Below the pieces are notes generated by a model, which ran no database searches, was not told the DNA's origin, and saw nothing but the letters and a program-made list of their open reading frames with translations. Both the position numbers and the translations under genes were made by a program. 32,956 nt of DNA from Actinomycetota bacterium. Lineage in GTDB: Bacteria > Actinomycetota > Thermoleophilia > Solirubrobacterales > 70-9. The stretch covers positions 1-32,956 of the forward strand of contig JAFDWO010000093.1 in assembly GCA_018268415.1 (NCBI GenBank). The letters run 5' to 3'. Shown here in pieces: positions 1 to 7,045 of the stretch; within the stretch, counting starts at the first letter, position 1; each line of letters starts with the position of its first letter.

Positions 1-76
1 CCGTCACGGAGGAGGGACCCCGTCACGGAGACGTAGGGAACTCCACGCCTCCTCCCGTGTTGTCCAACGCTCACGG

Positions 77-128
77 ACGCGTTCCGTACTTTGACCCTGC
101 CATGGCAGGGTCAAAGTACGGAACGCGT
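77..128. repeat. 52-bp perfect palindrome
   Basis: The left arm at 77-102 and the right arm at 103-128 are exact reverse complements with no spacer, centred on CCATGG. The arms begin ACGCGTTCCG and end at the centre with CCCTGCCA. Flanking bases 74-76 and 130-133 could extend pairing with a small bulge. It lies in DNA without genes, about 660 bp beyond the last gene of the pyridine operon. It could be a cruciform or hairpin-forming intergenic element, or a binding site for a dimeric protein. The perfect symmetry is seen directly; the function is unknown. Confidence 0.85.
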
Positions 129-282
129 TTCCGGACCCTCCTTCCGGGCCCGGGAACGGACCGAAGGTTCAGGAAAGGGTGACGTTACCGGCGTCTTTGT
201 GACCGATCGGGGCGAGGTGTGGCCCCTCCCGCACGGACCCGTCACGTAAGTCCGACCTCGTGCCGTCCCTGTGTCTCCCTCA

Positions 283-381
283 TCCCTGTCCCGCCTTTCT
301 CACGACCCCTTCCGTCCCTGTGTCGTCTTTTTCACGACCCCGTCCCGTCCCTGTGCCCGCCTTCCCCACGACCCCCTCCCG
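283..381. repeat. Pyrimidine-rich tandem repeat, about 33-nt period
   Basis: The string TCCCTG recurs at 283, 315 and 348, and TCCC again at 382, giving steps of 32, 33 and 34 nt. Each unit also contains a CACGACCCC-like block. The units are degenerate. The last unit runs into the left arm of the hairpin at 378-441. Confidence 0.6.
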
Positions 382-441
382 TCCCGGGCGCCTCATGGCG
401 GTCACAGCCTGCCAGGAGCGCCATGAGGCGCCCGGGACGGG
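378..441. repeat. Long hairpin, 23-bp perfect arms, conserved loop
   Basis: Bases 378-400 are the exact reverse complement of 419-441, with an 18-nt loop at 401-418. The loop contains ACAGCCTGCCAG at 404-415. The same 12 nt in reverse complement form the whole loop of the hairpin at 32859-32910, although the stems differ. Outer pairing is possible between CGACCCCC at 369-376 and GGGGGTCG at 456-463. There is no T-tract, so it does not look like an ordinary terminator. Confidence 0.8.
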
Positions 442-751
442 TCTCGGACGGGTGCGGGGGTCGGGGTCGGGGGGCATCTCGGACGGGTGCGGGTCGGGGG
501 GTTGCGCGCCATCTCGGACGGGCGCACGGGCCGCGGGCCGCTCCGTATCGCCGCCCGGGCGCCGCATCTCGGACGGGTGCGGGGGTCGGGGTCGGGCGGC
601 CACGCGCCCCGCGCCGCAACTCGGACTGGTGAAGGGGGGCGGGGTCGCGCCGCCACGCGCCGCCGCACCGCAACTCGGACGGGCGGGGTGGTCGGGGGTC
701 GCGCGGCATCGGACGGGTGGGAGACCCGGGGTCGCACCGCAACTCGGACGG
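442..751. repeat. Degenerate G-rich motif array (CTCGGACGGG)
   Basis: A core of CATCTCGGACGGG or CAACTCGGACGG recurs with its start near 440, 475, 510, 565, 617, 671, 708 and 740. Steps are about 32-37 or 52-55 nt. The sequence between cores is G-rich, typically GTGCGGGGGTCGGGG. No two units are identical and there is no cas gene, so this is not a CRISPR array. Confidence 0.65.
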
Positions 752-786
752 CCGCCCCGGCCGTGGATCGCGGGCGGGGCGGGCCG

Positions 787-1545
787 CTAGCTGCCCGCGG
801 TCCCTGCCAGCAGGGATCCCGCCCCGGGCACACTGCGGTCGAGGCCGAGGGCGTCGAGGATCTCGGCGGCGGTGGCGGTGGCGGCGGAGATGACCGGGAG
901 GGAGTGGTCGGTCTCGAGGTCCTCGAGGACTTCGAGCGAGGGCATCTGGACACAGGCCGAGGCGATCAGGGCCTGGGCGCGGCCGAGGTCGAGACCGCGG
1001 GCGTGGTCACGGAGACCCGCCTGGGGCAGTTTGCCGACCTCGACGTTGTTGGAGACCGCGAGGCTCAGGGAGTCGACGACCTCGATGTCGTAGGCCTGGA
1101 TGTAATCGGCGACCAGCTTGGTCAGTGGCGGCATGTACGGGGTCATGATCGCGACCCGTTCGACCCCCTCGCGCTGCAGGGTCCGGATCAGCGCCCCGGC
1201 GCTGGAGACGATCGGGCTGCTGCCCCCGGCCGCGGCGACCACCTCGGCGAGGTGCCGCTCGATCTCCTCGTGGGCGCCCGCCCCCCGCGCCATCAGGGCG
1301 ACGAGGCAGGCGTAGGCGATCACGTCGACGCGGGCGTCGGCGAGCTCACCGGCACAGCGATCGGAGTCGGCCACCATGCGATCGAGCGACTCCTTGTCGA
1401 CGCTGTGCAGGACGGCGCGGCTGGAGTGGAAGGTGACCGGCACGCCGAGGTCGGCGCGGGCCAGCATCAAGGGGATCTCGGTCTCGATCGTCGTGTTCGA
1501 GCTGGGGACGATGAAGCCGATGCGCCTGGTCTCCGCAGCGCTCAT
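787..1545 (-). CDS. nicE: Maleate cis-trans isomerase (NicE/MaiA-like)
   Basis: This 252-aa protein belongs to the Asp/Glu racemase superfamily, maleate isomerase branch, which converts maleate to fumarate through a cysteine addition mechanism. The family signature VPSSNTTIE is at residues 13-21. The two expected active-site cysteines are present: Cys80 (VIAYACLV) and Cys198 (ASACVQMP). Length is normal for the family. The ATG overlaps the stop of the SRPBCC gene as ATGA, so it is the last gene of the operon and catalyses the last pathway step. A related arylmalonate decarboxylase activity is less likely because both cysteines and the pathway context are present. A small hairpin (TCCCTG-CCAG-CAGGGA, 801-816) lies inside its last codons. 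Confidence 0.9.
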   Translation of the reverse strand: MSAAETRRIGFIVPSSNTTIETEIPLMLARADLGVPVTFHSSRAVLHSVDKESLDRMVADSDRCAGELADARVDVIAYACLVALMARGAGAHEEIERHLAEVVAAAGGSSPIVSSAGALIRTLQREGVERVAIMTPYMPPLTKLVADYIQAYDIEVVDSLSLAVSNNVEVGKLPQAGLRDHARGLDLGRAQALIASACVQMPSLEVLEDLETDHSLPVISAATATAAEILDALGLDRSVPGAGSLLAGTAGS

Positions 1546-2237
1546 CGACGCCCCCTGAGGAGGACGATGATCAGCGTCGCGAGCACGGCGCCGAGCGCCG
1601 TGCCACGGAGGAAGTCGTAGGAGATAAAGAAGCCCGCGGGGGCAGCAGCCTCACCGAGCGCGGTCGGTGCCGTGGGGCTGGCCGGCCGGGCGCCGCTCGT
1701 GCCGCCGGTGCCGGCCGCCCGCGCCGCGCTGCCGTTCGACCCCGTCGCCGCGCCGCCGTTCGACGCCGCCGCGGCCCCCGGCCCGACCTCTTCGCCGCGG
1801 ACCGCGCGCTCCAGCGAGGTCATGAAGTCACGGGTCACCGAGTCGGCCTGCTTGGCGATCACCTTCTGCCCGACCGAGCCGAGCACGCCGCCGATCGCCA
1901 GGTCGGCCGCGAGGTTGACCCGCGTGCCCTCCTCGACCGGCTCCAGCGTCACCGTGTTCTGGCTGCGGATGTTGCCCGCCGCGCCCTTCACGGCGCGGCC
2001 GATCGCGGTGAACTGCATCCGCTCGTTCGGCTCCCGCTCGGTGATCCGCATCCGCAGGTCGAAGGTCGCCGTCATCGGGCCGACCGCCTGGGTGACGCGT
2101 ATTTTCGAATTGTCGGCGTCGACCACCTCGACCGCCTCGACCCCGGGCACGCACTTCGCCACCTCGTCGACCTGCTCGAAGAACTCCCAGAGCCGCTCCC
2201 GCGGCTCGGCGATCACGAACGACTGCTCAACCTTCAC
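1542..2237 (-). CDS. SRPBCC (CoxG-type) subunit with C-terminal membrane anchor
   Basis: This 231-aa protein has an SRPBCC ligand-binding domain at about residues 1-148, an Ala/Gly/Ser/Thr-rich linker at 150-205 and one membrane helix at about 212-227, followed by RGRR. I chose the GTG at 2237 because GGAGG lies 8 nt upstream; a longer reading frame upstream has no support. The start overlaps the end of the molybdenum subunit gene. CoxG proteins of CO dehydrogenases have the same plan and are thought to tether the enzyme to the membrane and link it to quinone. Here the partner is an N-heterocycle hydroxylase. A separate SRPBCC subunit is also what I recall for 3-hydroxypyridine dehydrogenase of Ensifer adhaerens HP1. 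Confidence 0.85.
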   Translation of the reverse strand: MKVEQSFVIAEPRERLWEFFEQVDEVAKCVPGVEAVEVVDADNSKIRVTQAVGPMTATFDLRMRITEREPNERMQFTAIGRAVKGAAGNIRSQNTVTLEPVEEGTRVNLAADLAIGGVLGSVGQKVIAKQADSVTRDFMTSLERAVRGEEVGPGAAAASNGGAATGSNGSAARAAGTGGTSGARPASPTAPTALGEAAAPAGFFISYDFLRGTALGAVLATLIIVLLRGRR

Positions 2238-4611
2238 GACTTTCACCTCCGTTGCCGGCTTTGCGTATCGCCCGCCAGACCAGCTCCGGCGTGATCGGCA
2301 GGCTCGAAATCTCGACTCCGTACTCGGCGAGCGCATCGCAGATCGCGTTCGCTATCGCCGCCCCCGGCGGGATCGTCCCCGTCTCCCCCACCCCACGGAC
2401 GCCGAACGGCGTCACCGGCGAGGGAACTTCGGTGTGCAGCAGCTCCACCGCCGGCAGGTCGCTGGCGGTCGGCACGAAGTAATCGAGCATCGTGCCGTTG
2501 ACGAGCTGGCCCGACTGCGGCTCATAACGGAGCTCCTCGGTCAGCGCGGCGCCGAACCCCTGCGCCAGCGCCCCGCGCACCTGCCCCTCGACCGCGCCCG
2601 GATTGACGATCCGGCCGCTGTCGTGGGCGAGGACGAAACGCTCGATCTCGAACTCGCCGGTCTCGGCGTCCACCGCGACCACCGCGGCGGCGCTGCCGTA
2701 CGCGTAAGCGGCATCGGTGGGCTCGAAGTGGGCGGTCGCCTCCAGCCCCGGCTGCTCGTCCGCGGGCAGCCCCTGGCCGATGATCGCCGCCCGGTGCAGG
2801 TCGGCCAGCGTGACCCGCTTGTCCGGGTCGGTGCGGGAGACGACGGCACCGTCGACGACCTCCAGGTCCTCGACCTCCACCGAGAGCTGGCCGGCGGCGA
2901 TCCGCAACGTCTTGTCGCGCAGCTCCTGCGCCGCCTCGCGCACCGCGCCGGATCCGGCGATCAGCGTCCGCGAGGCGAACGCCCCCGTGTTCAGCGGGGT
3001 CGCCCCGGTGTCCCCGGCATGGACCCGGATCGCGTCGAAATCGATCCCGTGCACCTCGGCGCAGATCTGGGCGAAGGCGGTCTCGTTGCTCTGCCCGAAG
3101 GTCGACACGCCGGTGTAGAGGTCGATCCCGCCGCTGCGGTTGGCGCGCAGCGTGACGCTCTCGTGGGCGCCGTAACGGGACCCACGGTTGGCGAGGAACT
3201 TGGCGCTGGCATAGCCGGTGCGCTCGACGAAGCAGGTGAAGCCGACGCCGCGGTAACGACCGTCCTCCCCCGGCCCGCGCCCCGCCGCCCGCAGCCGCTC
3301 ATAGTCGATCGCCTCGGCGACCATCCGCAGGCACTGCGCGTAATCGCCGCTGTCGTAGAGGGCGCCCGCCGCGTTCCGCCACGGCAGCTCGTCGGCCCCG
3401 AGCAGGTTCTGCAGGCGCAACTCGTAGGGATCGCGGCCGAGCCTGCGCGCCAACCGGTCGATCAGGGTCTCGCGGGCGAGGTTGACCTCCGGCTGCCCGT
3501 AACCACGGTAGGCGCCGACCGGCGTCTTGTTGGTGACGGCGACGCGGCGCTCGACCGCACCGTCCTCGACCCGGTAGGGCCCGGTGAAGACGATGCTGGA
3601 GAGCTGGGCCGAGCCGAAGCCCGAATTCTGGCCGCCGAGATCGGTGGTATAGAGGTCGGTCATCGCGACGAACGTGCCGTCGGCGTCGGCGCCGATGCGA
3701 AACTCGTGCACCGACTCGCGGGCGTGGGTCGAGGCGCGGAAGTGCTCGAGCCGATCCTCCACCCACTTCACCGCGCGCCGCAGGTCCATCGCGTGCCGGC
3801 AGGCAAGGAGCTCCTCCGGGTAGAGGCCGAGCTTCAGCCCGAAGCCGCCGCCGACGTCACCGGTGATCACCCGCACTTCGCCCTCGTCCAGACGCAGCGA
3901 CTCGGCCAGCTGCATGCGGACCAGGTGGGGCACCTGGGTCGCGACGTGGGCGGTCAGCTCGCGCGCCCCCGGCCGCCACTCGGCGACCACCGCGCGCGGC
4001 TCCATCGGCAGCGGCGCGACGCGGCCGATCTGGAAGCTGTCGCCGACGACCACGTCGGCATCGCGCAGCACAGCCTCCGCATCACCACGGTGCTGCGGGT
4101 TGGACGCGAGCAGGTTGCTCTCCATCCGATCGGGGTGGATGACCGGGGCGTCGGGCTCGAGCGCCGCCAGCGTGTCGGTGACGTGGGCGAGCGGCTCGTA
4201 ATCGATCCAGATCGCCTCGACCGCGTCCTCGGCGATCTGCCGGCTGTCGGCGACGACGCTGACCACCGGCTGGCCCTCGAAGACACAGAACTCCTCGGCC
4301 AGGGCGTAGAAGGGCAGCTGGACCGCACCGGGCACCGGGCGCAGGACGCCGATCGGCTCGGTGCGGGCGACGATGTCGACCCCGGTCAGCACCTGGTGGA
4401 CACCGGGCATCGCGGCCGCCGCCTCGACGTCGATCGACTCGATCCGGGCGCGTGGGAAAGGACAACGCCCGACCGCCATGTGCAGGGAGCGGGCGGGCTC
4501 GACGTCGTCGGTGAAGCGCCCGTCGCCCTGCAGAAGGCGGTCGTCCTCCTTGCGCGGGACGGAGCTGCCGAGGACCCCGGTCCGCCGCTCGGTGGCGACG
4601 CTGCCGCTCAC
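2227..4611 (-). CDS. Molybdenum hydroxylase large subunit (xanthine oxidase/CoxL family)
   Basis: This 794-aa molybdopterin-binding subunit is of normal length. Visible marks are the N-terminal SSVPRKEDDRLLQGDGRFTDD block, a GGGFGLK cofactor motif, GAYRGYGQPE in the active-site region, and a C-terminal GVGETGTIPP carrying the catalytic Glu of the family. The CO dehydrogenase loop (AYRCSFR type) is absent, so it is not a true CO dehydrogenase. The GTG start at 4611 overlaps the FeS gene stop as GTGA. In this operon the likely reaction is ring hydroxylation of a pyridine to give 2,5-dihydroxypyridine. The exact substrate, 3-hydroxypyridine or a relative, is inferred from the neighbours. Confidence 0.88.
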   Translation of the reverse strand: MSGSVATERRTGVLGSSVPRKEDDRLLQGDGRFTDDVEPARSLHMAVGRCPFPRARIESIDVEAAAAMPGVHQVLTGVDIVARTEPIGVLRPVPGAVQLPFYALAEEFCVFEGQPVVSVVADSRQIAEDAVEAIWIDYEPLAHVTDTLAALEPDAPVIHPDRMESNLLASNPQHRGDAEAVLRDADVVVGDSFQIGRVAPLPMEPRAVVAEWRPGARELTAHVATQVPHLVRMQLAESLRLDEGEVRVITGDVGGGFGLKLGLYPEELLACRHAMDLRRAVKWVEDRLEHFRASTHARESVHEFRIGADADGTFVAMTDLYTTDLGGQNSGFGSAQLSSIVFTGPYRVEDGAVERRVAVTNKTPVGAYRGYGQPEVNLARETLIDRLARRLGRDPYELRLQNLLGADELPWRNAAGALYDSGDYAQCLRMVAEAIDYERLRAAGRGPGEDGRYRGVGFTCFVERTGYASAKFLANRGSRYGAHESVTLRANRSGGIDLYTGVSTFGQSNETAFAQICAEVHGIDFDAIRVHAGDTGATPLNTGAFASRTLIAGSGAVREAAQELRDKTLRIAAGQLSVEVEDLEVVDGAVVSRTDPDKRVTLADLHRAAIIGQGLPADEQPGLEATAHFEPTDAAYAYGSAAAVVAVDAETGEFEIERFVLAHDSGRIVNPGAVEGQVRGALAQGFGAALTEELRYEPQSGQLVNGTMLDYFVPTASDLPAVELLHTEVPSPVTPFGVRGVGETGTIPPGAAIANAICDALAEYGVEISSLPITPELVWRAIRKAGNGGESREG

Positions 4612-5102
4612 CGCTCGTCCTCGACGCCGACGGCATCGCCGTTCAGCACCCGGTCGACGGCGTTGACGATCCCCTCGTAACCGGTGCACCGGCAGATCAC
4701 GCCGCTGAGCTCGTCACGGATCTCCTCCCGGTCGAGGCTCCGGCCCGACTCCTTGAGCGCGGTCGCGGTCATCAGGAAGCCGGGGGTGCAGAAGCCGCAC
4801 TGGAGACCGTGGGCCTCCTTGAAGGCCCGTTGCACCGGGGCCAGCTCGCCGCCCTCGGCCAGCGACTCGACCGTCCGCACCTCGCGGCCGTCGAGCTGCG
4901 GCGCCAGCATCAGGCAGGACTTCACCGCGTCGCCGTCCAGAAGGATCGTGCACATCCCGCAGACGCCCTGCTCGCAGCCCACGTGGGTGCCGGTGAGCCC
5001 GAGCCCGCGGCGCAGGAAGTCGGCGACGTGCATCCGCGGCGAGACCTGCTCGCGGTGGACGGTGCCGTTGACGGTGACGGTGATCTCGATCAGTTCATCC
5101 AT
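4608..5102 (-). CDS. Molybdenum hydroxylase [2Fe-2S] small subunit (CoxS type)
   Basis: This 164-aa protein carries both iron-sulfur clusters that pass electrons from the molybdenum centre to FAD. The plant-ferredoxin-type cluster ligands are Cys43, Cys48, Cys51 and Cys63. The second cluster uses Cys102, Cys105, Cys137 and Cys139 (CGFCTPG and CRCTG). All eight cysteines are present, so it should be functional. The ATG at 5102 overlaps the FAD-subunit stop by 8 nt, and its own stop overlaps the large-subunit start, which suggests translational coupling. The length is typical. Confidence 0.93.
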   Translation of the reverse strand: MDELIEITVTVNGTVHREQVSPRMHVADFLRRGLGLTGTHVGCEQGVCGMCTILLDGDAVKSCLMLAPQLDGREVRTVESLAEGGELAPVQRAFKEAHGLQCGFCTPGFLMTATALKESGRSLDREEIRDELSGVICRCTGYEGIVNAVDRVLNGDAVGVEDER

Positions 5103-5964
5103 GGCGTGGCTCCTTGGCGAGGCCCGCCAGCAGCCGGCCGAGGTGGATCGGCAGCAGGTGGGCGCGGTACTCGGCGCTGGCGCGGACGTCCTCGGGCGGG
5201 TCGGCGTCACGCAGGGCCAGCGTCGCCGCCTCGGCCAGCGCCGCCTCGTCCCAGCGGGCGCCCTCGAGGCGCTCCGCCGCCGCCCGCGCCAGCACCGGGG
5301 TGTCGTTCATCCCGCCCATGCCGATGCGCACGTCGTGCCAGGTTCCGTCGCTCTCCGGCGTGGCGACCACGGCCAGGCTGAGGACGGCGAAGTCGTTGTG
5401 CTTGCGGCCCCGCTCGAAGAACGCGGAGCGGGACGGCACGACGCCGAAGCGCACCCCGGTGATCATCTCCTCGGGGCCGAGCGTGTTGGCGTAGGAGCCG
5501 ACGAAGAAGCCGTCCGCGGCCAGCTCCCGCTCCCCGCCGGGACCGGTGACGAGTACCGTCGCGCCGAGCGTCAGGGCGACCAGCGCCACCTCGCCGGTCG
5601 GGTCCGACTGGGCGATCGCGCCGCCGAGCGTGCCCCGGTTGCGGACCTGACGGTCGCCGATATGACGGATCGCGGTGCCCAACAACGGCAGTCGCTCGGC
5701 GATCACCGGCGAGGTCTCGGCCTCGCTGTAACGGACCAGGGCGCCGATCGTCGTCTCCGACCCGCGCGCCTCGATCCGGCCCAGCTCCTCGCCGAGGCCG
5801 TTGATGTCGATCACCGCGCCGGGGCGCATCAGCCGCATGCCGAGCATCGGCACCAAGCTCTGGCCGCCTGCCAGGATCCGCGCCGTGCCGCCGTAGAGGT
5901 CGAGCGTCGCGACCGCCTCGGCCACCGACTCGGGCCGCAGGTATTCGAACGAGGCGGGCTTCAC
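5095..5964 (-). CDS. Molybdenum hydroxylase FAD subunit (CoxM type)
   Basis: This 289-aa protein starts KPASFEYLRPES, typical of the family. FAD-contact motifs are AGGQSL at residues 32-37 and GTLGGAIAQSDP at 111-122. It takes electrons from the FeS subunit and passes them to an acceptor. The GTG start at 5964 overlaps the stop of the upstream ATP-grasp gene as GTGA. The order FAD-FeS-Mo-SRPBCC is contiguous, so the four genes very likely form one enzyme. Confidence 0.92.
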   Translation of the reverse strand: MKPASFEYLRPESVAEAVATLDLYGGTARILAGGQSLVPMLGMRLMRPGAVIDINGLGEELGRIEARGSETTIGALVRYSEAETSPVIAERLPLLGTAIRHIGDRQVRNRGTLGGAIAQSDPTGEVALVALTLGATVLVTGPGGERELAADGFFVGSYANTLGPEEMITGVRFGVVPSRSAFFERGRKHNDFAVLSLAVVATPESDGTWHDVRIGMGGMNDTPVLARAAAERLEGARWDEAALAEAATLALRDADPPEDVRASAEYRAHLLPIHLGRLLAGLAKEPRHG

Positions 5965-7043
5965 TTGTCGCCGCGGGCCCCGAGGAAGGTCGCCATCACC
6001 CGGCCGAGGGCGTCGCCGCCGCTCTCGTTCCCGTTCCCGTTGCCGCCGGCGCTCGGGGCCGCCTGGCGCGCGGACCAGATCGTCTCCGGGCGCGCCTGCA
6101 GCAGGTGCAGCCGGCCCTCGACGTCGATCGCCCACTCGCAATCGGTCGGGCCGCCGCGGTGGCGCTCGACCCGCTTGCCGAGCTCGGCGATCGTCCGCGC
6201 CTCGTCCTCGGTGATCGAGCCCTCCTCGCGGCGCTCGGCCGGGACCGGGAGCAGGCCGACCTCGCCCGCCTCGCCGTCGAACCGGTATTCCTCGGCCTGG
6301 TCGACCACCTCGCGCTCGAGCACCTCGAGCGTGATCTTGTCGACCCGGTGGCGATCCGGCTGCACGTCGCCTTTGACGACGCCCTCGCCGAGCCCCCAGC
6401 AGCTCTCGATCACGATCCGCGACCGGTCGCCGCTGATCGGGTCGAGCGTGAACATGACGCCCGCCGAGCGGGCGCGGGCCATCACCTGGACGCCGACCCC
6501 CATGCCGGGGATCTCGGCCTCGGCGGGCGACTCGACGCCGTCCGGCCGGTAGGTGAGGACGGCGGCGTTGAAGAGGCCCGACCAGCACCTGCGCACGTTG
6601 TCGACCACATCGTCGGCGCCGCTCACCCAGAGGTAGGTGTCGTACTGCCCGGCGAAGCTCGCCCCCTCGAGGTCCTCGTTGACGCCGCTCGAGCGCACCG
6701 CCACCGGGACGTCCGCACCGACCCGCCGCTCGAGCTCGGCGTAGGCGGCGCGGATCTCCGCCTCGACCTCGGCCGGCAGCGCGGCCGCCTCGATCAGCGC
6801 CGCGATCTCGGCCGCGGCCCGCTCGACCGCGGCAACGTCGGCGACGTCGAGTCCCGCGCGGATCGCGTCGATCCGCTCCGCCGGCCCGGCGGCCTCCAGG
6901 AACTCCGCGAAGGCCTCGGTGGTGACCCCGAACGCCGGGGGCACGGCGAAGCCGGCCGCGGTCATCTCGGCAAGGCTCGCGACCTTGCCGCCGACCAGGT
7001 CACTGGTGGCGGCAGGGTCATCGATCCAGAGGACGCGGGGCAT
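5961..7043 (-). CDS. Stand-alone PEP synthase/PPDK ATP-grasp domain protein
   Basis: This 360-aa protein matches only the N-terminal ATP-binding half of PEP synthase. It has GGK at residues 18-20, VRSSG at 116-120, EDLEGASFAGQ at 123-133, a WGLGEGVVKG block, and the closing QARPET motif near residue 325. It lacks the swivelling phosphohistidine domain and the PEP/pyruvate barrel of full enzymes. Split proteins of this type occur in phenylphosphate synthase, which phosphorylates phenol. In E. adhaerens HP1 a PPDK-type and a PEP-utilizing protein were reported as needed for 3-hydroxypyridine dehydrogenase (recalled, not checked). The expected His-domain partner is not in this window. The gene begins 2 nt after the nicX-like stop. 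A Gly/Asn-rich tail follows the domain. Confidence 0.85.
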   Translation of the reverse strand: MPRVLWIDDPAATSDLVGGKVASLAEMTAAGFAVPPAFGVTTEAFAEFLEAAGPAERIDAIRAGLDVADVAAVERAAAEIAALIEAAALPAEVEAEIRAAYAELERRVGADVPVAVRSSGVNEDLEGASFAGQYDTYLWVSGADDVVDNVRRCWSGLFNAAVLTYRPDGVESPAEAEIPGMGVGVQVMARARSAGVMFTLDPISGDRSRIVIESCWGLGEGVVKGDVQPDRHRVDKITLEVLEREVVDQAEEYRFDGEAGEVGLLPVPAERREEGSITEDEARTIAELGKRVERHRGGPTDCEWAIDVEGRLHLLQARPETIWSARQAAPSAGGNGNGNESGGDALGRVMATFLGARGDK

Positions 7044-7045
7044 GA

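Larger units (their letters stand above)
1..786. other. Non-coding left edge with palindrome, hairpin and repeats
   Basis: No convincing gene is visible here. Open frames exist on both strands, but they are Arg/Pro/Gly-rich translations of G-rich repeats and match no family. Visible structure includes an 11-nt direct repeat CCGTCACGGAG at 1-11 and 20-30, the 52-bp palindrome at 77-128, a pyrimidine-rich tandem repeat at about 283-381, a 23-bp-arm hairpin at 378-441, and an array of a CTCGGACGGG motif at 442-751. The region lies downstream of the pyridine operon, so it may also contain its transcription end. No T-tract terminator is seen. Confidence 0.6.

Noticed and set aside
37-64. A third ECF-like promoter, GGAACT-N16-GTTGTC
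   Set aside because: The -10 differs from the two matched promoters, no gene follows, and short GGAAC matches occur by chance.
801-816. TCCCTG-CCAG-CAGGGA hairpin as an operon terminator
   Set aside because: It lies inside the coding end of the maleate isomerase gene, is short and has no T-tract.
219-953. Several open frames on both strands at the left edge
   Set aside because: They translate G-rich repeats into Arg/Pro/Gly-rich strings with no recognisable domain and no ribosome sites.
1672-4680. A 1002-codon open frame on the plus strand opposite the molybdenum hydroxylase genes, and similar long plus-strand frames elsewhere
   Set aside because: High GC opens antisense frames. These match no family, are rich in Arg, Gly, Asp and Pro, and lie over genes with clear motifs on the other strand.
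2227-5964. Aerobic CO dehydrogenase
   Set aside because: Subunit plan fits, but the CO-specific AYRCSFR-type loop is absent and the operon encodes pyridine degradation.
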